Positions 52,825 through 56,599 of a DNA stretch of 56,599 nucleotides are shown piece after piece; the first letter of the stretch is position 1, and every line of letters starts with the position of its first letter. Both the position numbers and the translations under genes were made by a program. The notes under the pieces are model-generated. The model was not told the origin of the DNA. It made no database searches and was given only the letters and a program-made list of their open reading frames with translations. Origin of the DNA: Gammaproteobacteria bacterium (lineage in GTDB: Bacteria > Pseudomonadota > Gammaproteobacteria > Pseudomonadales > Pseudomonadaceae); assembly GCA_012728315.1 (NCBI GenBank), contig JAAYFI010000021.1, positions 1 through 56,599 of the forward strand, given 5' to 3'.

Positions 52825-53001
52825 ACAAACGTGATGTCATCACCCAAGCATATGCAAAGCATCACGCACACAACTTAAACTTAAATTCGGCGCACTCAAT
52901 AGACACCTCTTAAATGCACTATTTAGAACAGTAAACGCCTAAGGTGTTCCATGACTTGTGTCTATATTAACAAAAATCATAGTGAAAACTGTACGACTAA
53001 C

Positions 53002-53031
53002 AGTATAAATAAGTAACAAATGACCTAACAA
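53002..53031 (-). promoter_or_regulatory. Predicted promoter of the zipA leader
   Basis: -35 TTGTTA (53026-53031), 18-base spacer, -10 TATACT (53002-53007), start near 52995. The 301-base gap 52783-53083 thus holds a promoter, a leader of about 190 bases with long-range complementarity (ATAGACAC with GTGTCTAT; GTGATG with CATCAC at 52831-52843), and the terminator before zipA. A 15-codon open frame ending in the terminator loop is visible but has no good ribosome binding site. Confidence 0.45.
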
Positions 53032-53083
53032 CCCTAAAAGAGCCAAAAATCAAACCGATATGCCGCTGCTATAAGCGGTCTTA

Positions 53084-53893
53084 TCACTGTTTACTTAAAG
53101 GCGGTGCAAAAACAAACGGGTCCGCATCTAAATAAGCCGGAAACTTTTGTTTAAACTCAGCCAGTTTCCCCGCTGACAAGCTCACGTAAAAAGCGCCCTC
53201 TTGATCAGCTGCGTCTAATAAGGTTTCTCCCATAAAGTCTAATACTTGACTGTCACCGCTGTAAGTATAGCCTTGATGATCAGTACCTGTACGGTTGACT
53301 GCGGCCACATAACATAGGTTTTCTATCGCGCGCGCTGGCAGCAAACGATTCCATGCGGCTCGACGTGCTGCGGGCCAACTGGCCAAATAAAACAGCAAGT
53401 CTGTATTTTGTGCATCGCGACTCCAGACCGGAAAGCGCAAGTCATAACAAATCAGTGGGCGAATACGCCAGCCTTTAAGCTCAACCTGCAACTGTTGTTC
53501 ACCGGCACAGAAATACTTATGTTCGCCCGCCATGCGGAATAAGTGACGCTTATCATAGTGTGCCAGGCTGCCATCGGGCCGAGCCCAAATCAAACGGTTA
53601 CGGTAGTCATGCTCAGCCACCTTGATAATTAAGCTGCCACAGACCACAGCATTTAAACATTGTGCTTGCTGCAAGAGCCACTGCGTGGTCGGCCCCATCT
53701 CAGCTTCGGCTTGCGAGGCCGAATCCATACTGAAACCGGTATTAAACATCTCGGGCAACAACACCAGATCAACCGGTTCAAGCCCTGCTAGCAGCTGACT
53801 GAAGTAGTGCAGATTAGCCGGCACATCATGCCAAACCAAAGGCCCTTGTAACAGCGCTAAACGTAAGTCAGGTAAAGCACTTAAATCGCGCAT
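53084..53893 (-). CDS. Carbon-nitrogen hydrolase, omega-amidase (YafV/NIT2-like)
   Basis: 269 residues with the nitrilase triad E48 (LLPEMF), K115 (YDKRHLF) and C149 (ICYDLRFP). Omega-amidases hydrolyse 2-oxosuccinamate, 2-oxoglutaramate and related 2-oxoacid amides. It overlaps the methionine/glutamine-type aminotransferase upstream by 13 bases, and the two steps form the known transaminase plus omega-amidase pathway of methionine salvage. Confidence 0.9.
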   Translation of the reverse strand: MRDLSALPDLRLALLQGPLVWHDVPANLHYFSQLLAGLEPVDLVLLPEMFNTGFSMDSASQAEAEMGPTTQWLLQQAQCLNAVVCGSLIIKVAEHDYRNRLIWARPDGSLAHYDKRHLFRMAGEHKYFCAGEQQLQVELKGWRIRPLICYDLRFPVWSRDAQNTDLLFYLASWPAARRAAWNRLLPARAIENLCYVAAVNRTGTDHQGYTYSGDSQVLDFMGETLLDAADQEGAFYVSLSAGKLAEFKQKFPAYLDADPFVFAPPLSKQ

Positions 53894-55032
53894 AATTTTT
53901 CTCCTGCCAAAGCTAAAGTATCTGCACGTTTCGCAAAACAGATGCGCAACAAATACTGATCACGAGGCGGCTGCTGGTAAAATACCGACAACGGAATACT
54001 GGCCACGCCGTGCTCACGCGTCAACCACTGCGCCATTTGCACATCATTTAAATCATCACGAATATTGCGATAGTCTAATAATTGAAAATAAGTGCTGGCA
54101 CTGGGTGTAAACGTAAAACGCGAGCCTTCTAAAGCCTGACATAACTGGTCGCGCTTGCGTTGATAAAATACAGGCAGCTGATCAACATACTCAGGTTGCG
54201 CCAGCATAAAGTCTGCTAAAGCATATTGCATCGGAGTGACCGCACAAAAGCTCACATACTGATGGACTTTGCGCAATTCTGCAGTCAATTTTGGCGGCGC
54301 GACCATATAGCCGGTTTTCCAACCCGTGACATGGTAGGTTTTGCCAAAAGAGCTGACCACGCAGGCACGCTGATACAGCTCATCATGCGCTAGAATGCTG
54401 TTATGGAGCTGGCCATCAAAAACCAAGTGCTCATACACTTCATCACTGAGCAGGTAAATATCACGCTCACGAATCAGTGCAGCCAACTGATTTAAATCGG
54501 CAATGCTGAGCAAAGCACCGCTTGGATTATGTGGGCTATTGATAATCACCAAACGGGTTTTATCGTTGAGCACCTTAGCAAACTGCTGCCAATCCACCGA
54601 AAAGTCATGCTCATTCAGGGCAATATGCACACAACGGCCACCAGCCAAACTCACCGCAGGCTCATAGCTGTCATAACAAGGATCAAAAACAATCACCTCA
54701 TCACCGCTGCGCACCAACGCCTGAATGGCACAAAACAACGCTTGCGTGGCTCCTGGGGTAATAGTGACTTCTTGCTCAGGACAGACTGGGTTGCGATATA
54801 AGCGAGAAATTTTACTCGCCACCTGTTCGCGTAAAGCGGCTAAGCCGGTCATCGCCGCATACTGATTATGCCCCGCGTGCACATGGCGCTGCAGCGCGTC
54901 TTTCAATGGTTCTGCGGCATCAAAATCAGGAAAGCCTTGAGACAAATTTAACGCGCCATGAGCATGAGCCAACTGTGACATTTGGGTAAATATAGTTACC
55001 CCAACCTGCGGTAATTTACTCTGCAGTACCAT
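53881..55032 (-). CDS. ybdL: Methionine aminotransferase (YbdL-like, PLP class I)
   Basis: 383 residues, fold-type I aminotransferase closest in pattern to E. coli YbdL (SKLPQVGVTIFTQMS start). PLP lysine K231 in SSFGKTYHVTGWK, N168 in NSPHNPSG, D197 and Y200. Transaminates methionine and aromatic acids, often with 2-oxo-4-methylthiobutyrate as partner. ATG 55032 follows AAGGAG at 7 bases; the open frame to 55062 is not used. Confidence 0.9.
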   Translation of the reverse strand: MVLQSKLPQVGVTIFTQMSQLAHAHGALNLSQGFPDFDAAEPLKDALQRHVHAGHNQYAAMTGLAALREQVASKISRLYRNPVCPEQEVTITPGATQALFCAIQALVRSGDEVIVFDPCYDSYEPAVSLAGGRCVHIALNEHDFSVDWQQFAKVLNDKTRLVIINSPHNPSGALLSIADLNQLAALIRERDIYLLSDEVYEHLVFDGQLHNSILAHDELYQRACVVSSFGKTYHVTGWKTGYMVAPPKLTAELRKVHQYVSFCAVTPMQYALADFMLAQPEYVDQLPVFYQRKRDQLCQALEGSRFTFTPSASTYFQLLDYRNIRDDLNDVQMAQWLTREHGVASIPLSVFYQQPPRDQYLLRICFAKRADTLALAGEKLCAI

Positions 55033-55099
55033 TGAGCGACTCCTTAACAGCCCTAACTGCAAACGTCAGATGCCGAGTAAAAACACCTGACGTTGCTGG

Positions 55100-56563
55100 T
55101 CATTTTTTCTTCTTACGTTTTTCCATTTGCTTTTTATTGGCAATCAAACGTCGTTTTTTATTGACTTGGCGCTCACTCAGTTTATTTTTCTTGCCTTCAA
55201 AGGGGTTGGAGCCGCCTTTGAACTCAATACGAATCGGCGTTCCGACCAGCTTTAACACGCGGCGGTAGGTGTTTTCCAAATAGCGCACATAGCTTTTAGG
55301 AACCGCGTCAACCTGATTACCATGGATCACAATCAGCGGTGGGTTGGCACCACCTAAGTGAGCATAACGCAACTTAATTCGATGCCCGCCAACCATGGGC
55401 GGCTGATGCTCACGCACTGCATCTTCCAGAATCTGGGTTAAGCGGTTGGTTGGCCAACGAGTAATGGCTGAAGTAAAGGCGGCCTGTACAGACTTATACA
55501 AATGCCCCACACCAGTGCCGTGCAACGCTGAGATAAAGTGAATATCGGCAAAATCAACGAAATAAAGCCGACGTTCCAGCTCTTTTTTCGCATACTCGCG
55601 CTCACTTGGCTGCATGCCATCCCACTTATTTAACGCGATCACAATGGCGCGCCCCGACTCTAAGGCAAAGCCCAGCAAGTTCAGATCATGATCAACCACG
55701 CCTTCGCGCGCATCCATCACAAAGATCACCACGTTGGCGTCTTTAATCGCCTGCAGGGTTTTCACCACTGAGAACTTTTCGACTTCCTCAGAAATCTTAC
55801 CGCGACGACGCACACCCGCTGTATCAATCAGGGTGTACTTTTCATCATCGCGCTCAAAAGGAATATAGATACTATCGCGCGTGGTGCCCGGCTGATCAAA
55901 CACCACCACCCGCTGCTCACCGAGCATACGGTTAACCAGCGTCGATTTACCGACGTTAGGCCGACCAATAATCGCAATCTTGATGCCATCTTTCGCATCA
56001 GGACCGGGAATACGCTTAAGGTCTTCACCCTCAACAATGCTATCTAGATCAACTGCATCCTGTACATCATCTTTAGGGAATGCACCCAGAGCCAGCTCCA
56101 GCATCTGGGTAATGCCACGACCATGCGCCGCAGCAATACCAACAGACTGACCCAAAGCCAGCGGGCTGAACTCTGCTAGAGCAATATTTTCATCCAGATG
56201 ATCAACTTTGTTGACCACGACCAATGTCGTTTTATTACGTTTGCGCAGATGCTCGCCAATCATTTGATCCGCGGGGCACATACCATCGCGCGCATCAACT
56301 AAAAATAACACCACATCTGCTTCTTCAATCGCGAGTAGCGATTGTTCGGCCATTTTTGCATCGATACCTTCTTCGTCACCGGTAATACCACCGGTATCGA
56401 TCAAAATATAACTGCGATCCTGCCACTTTGCTTCGCCATACTGACGGTCGCGCGTGAGGCCAGGAATGTCGCCTACAATCGCATCGCGGGATCTAGTCAG
56501 GCGGTTAAACAACGTCGATTTGCCGACATTCGGTCGGCCCACCAGAGCAATTACGGGAACCAT
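55100..56563 (-). CDS. der: Ribosome-assembly GTPase Der (EngA)
   Basis: 487 residues; essential GTPase for 50S assembly with two tandem G domains. P-loops GRPNVGKS at 9-16 and again at 200-207, each with DTxG ([23 protein letters not shown]) and NKxD motifs, then a KH-like domain and a very basic C-terminal tail (KKMxKRKKKK type). ATG 56563 has GGAGGA upstream; a GTG in frame at 56593 is rejected. In-frame and complete within the window. Confidence 0.97.
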   Translation of the reverse strand: MVPVIALVGRPNVGKSTLFNRLTRSRDAIVGDIPGLTRDRQYGEAKWQDRSYILIDTGGITGDEEGIDAKMAEQSLLAIEEADVVLFLVDARDGMCPADQMIGEHLRKRNKTTLVVVNKVDHLDENIALAEFSPLALGQSVGIAAAHGRGITQMLELALGAFPKDDVQDAVDLDSIVEGEDLKRIPGPDAKDGIKIAIIGRPNVGKSTLVNRMLGEQRVVVFDQPGTTRDSIYIPFERDDEKYTLIDTAGVRRRGKISEEVEKFSVVKTLQAIKDANVVIFVMDAREGVVDHDLNLLGFALESGRAIVIALNKWDGMQPSEREYAKKELERRLYFVDFADIHFISALHGTGVGHLYKSVQAAFTSAITRWPTNRLTQILEDAVREHQPPMVGGHRIKLRYAHLGGANPPLIVIHGNQVDAVPKSYVRYLENTYRRVLKLVGTPIRIEFKGGSNPFEGKKNKLSERQVNKKRRLIANKKQMEKRKKKK

Positions 56564-56599
56564 TGGCTCCTCCAGCGATAATTCAAAAAACACAAAAGC

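Overview
The window is an ordinary chromosomal segment of a gammaproteobacterium of the Pseudomonadaceae, with no phage, insertion sequence, CRISPR array, rRNA or tRNA that I can see. Base composition is near 50% GC, low for Pseudomonas, which suggests one of its lower-GC relatives. Evidence for the family is the sdhCDAB-sucAB-lpd-sucC order divergent from gltA, two tandem cbb3 oxidase operons followed by ccoGHIS, a hemN-like gene, anr and apt, and a zipA-ligA pair.

Layout. 1-10045 (minus strand): TCA-cycle block, read sdhC-D-A-B, sucA, sucB, lpd and the first two thirds of sucC, with structured RNA leaders or hairpins at nearly every junction. 10046-14709: gltA (plus), then a YkgJ-type cysteine-cluster protein, a beta-hydroxyacid dehydrogenase with divergent LysR regulator, and an alpha/beta hydrolase. 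14748-29951: a low-oxygen respiration island with ccoN1O1Q1P1, ccoN2O2Q2P2, ccoGHIS, a TauE/SafE-like membrane protein, a HemN homologue, the oxygen sensor anr, and apt. Canonical ANR boxes lie before ccoN1, ccoN2 and the HemN homologue. 30184-33342: a small unknown gene coupled to an Escherichia-type cytochrome bd operon cydABX. 33423-40770: envelope and division genes (two L,D-transpeptidases, a patatin, a lipid A acyltransferase, minCDE) and rluA. 40870-47631: a MoxR/Bat (aerotolerance-type) operon. 47790-56563: a DAHP synthase, a small acetyltransferase, ligA, zipA, an omega-amidase/methionine aminotransferase pair, and der.

The respiratory genes fit together: succinate dehydrogenase feeds quinol, two high-affinity cbb3 oxidases and one bd oxidase remove electrons at low oxygen, CcoGHIS assemble and supply copper to cbb3, and ANR switches expression.

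The most unusual object is the gene in the hemN position (27103-28497). It is full length, has a perfect ANR box and a good ribosome binding site, and keeps the HemN scaffold. It has lost three of the four cluster cysteines and most other known catalytic residues, so it looks like a radical-SAM pseudoenzyme. Other points for a second look are a probable small RNA after ligA, a terminator directly in front of the zipA ribosome binding site (possible attenuation), a sucA leader that hides its own ribosome binding site, and the unknown 85-residue gene coupled to cydA.
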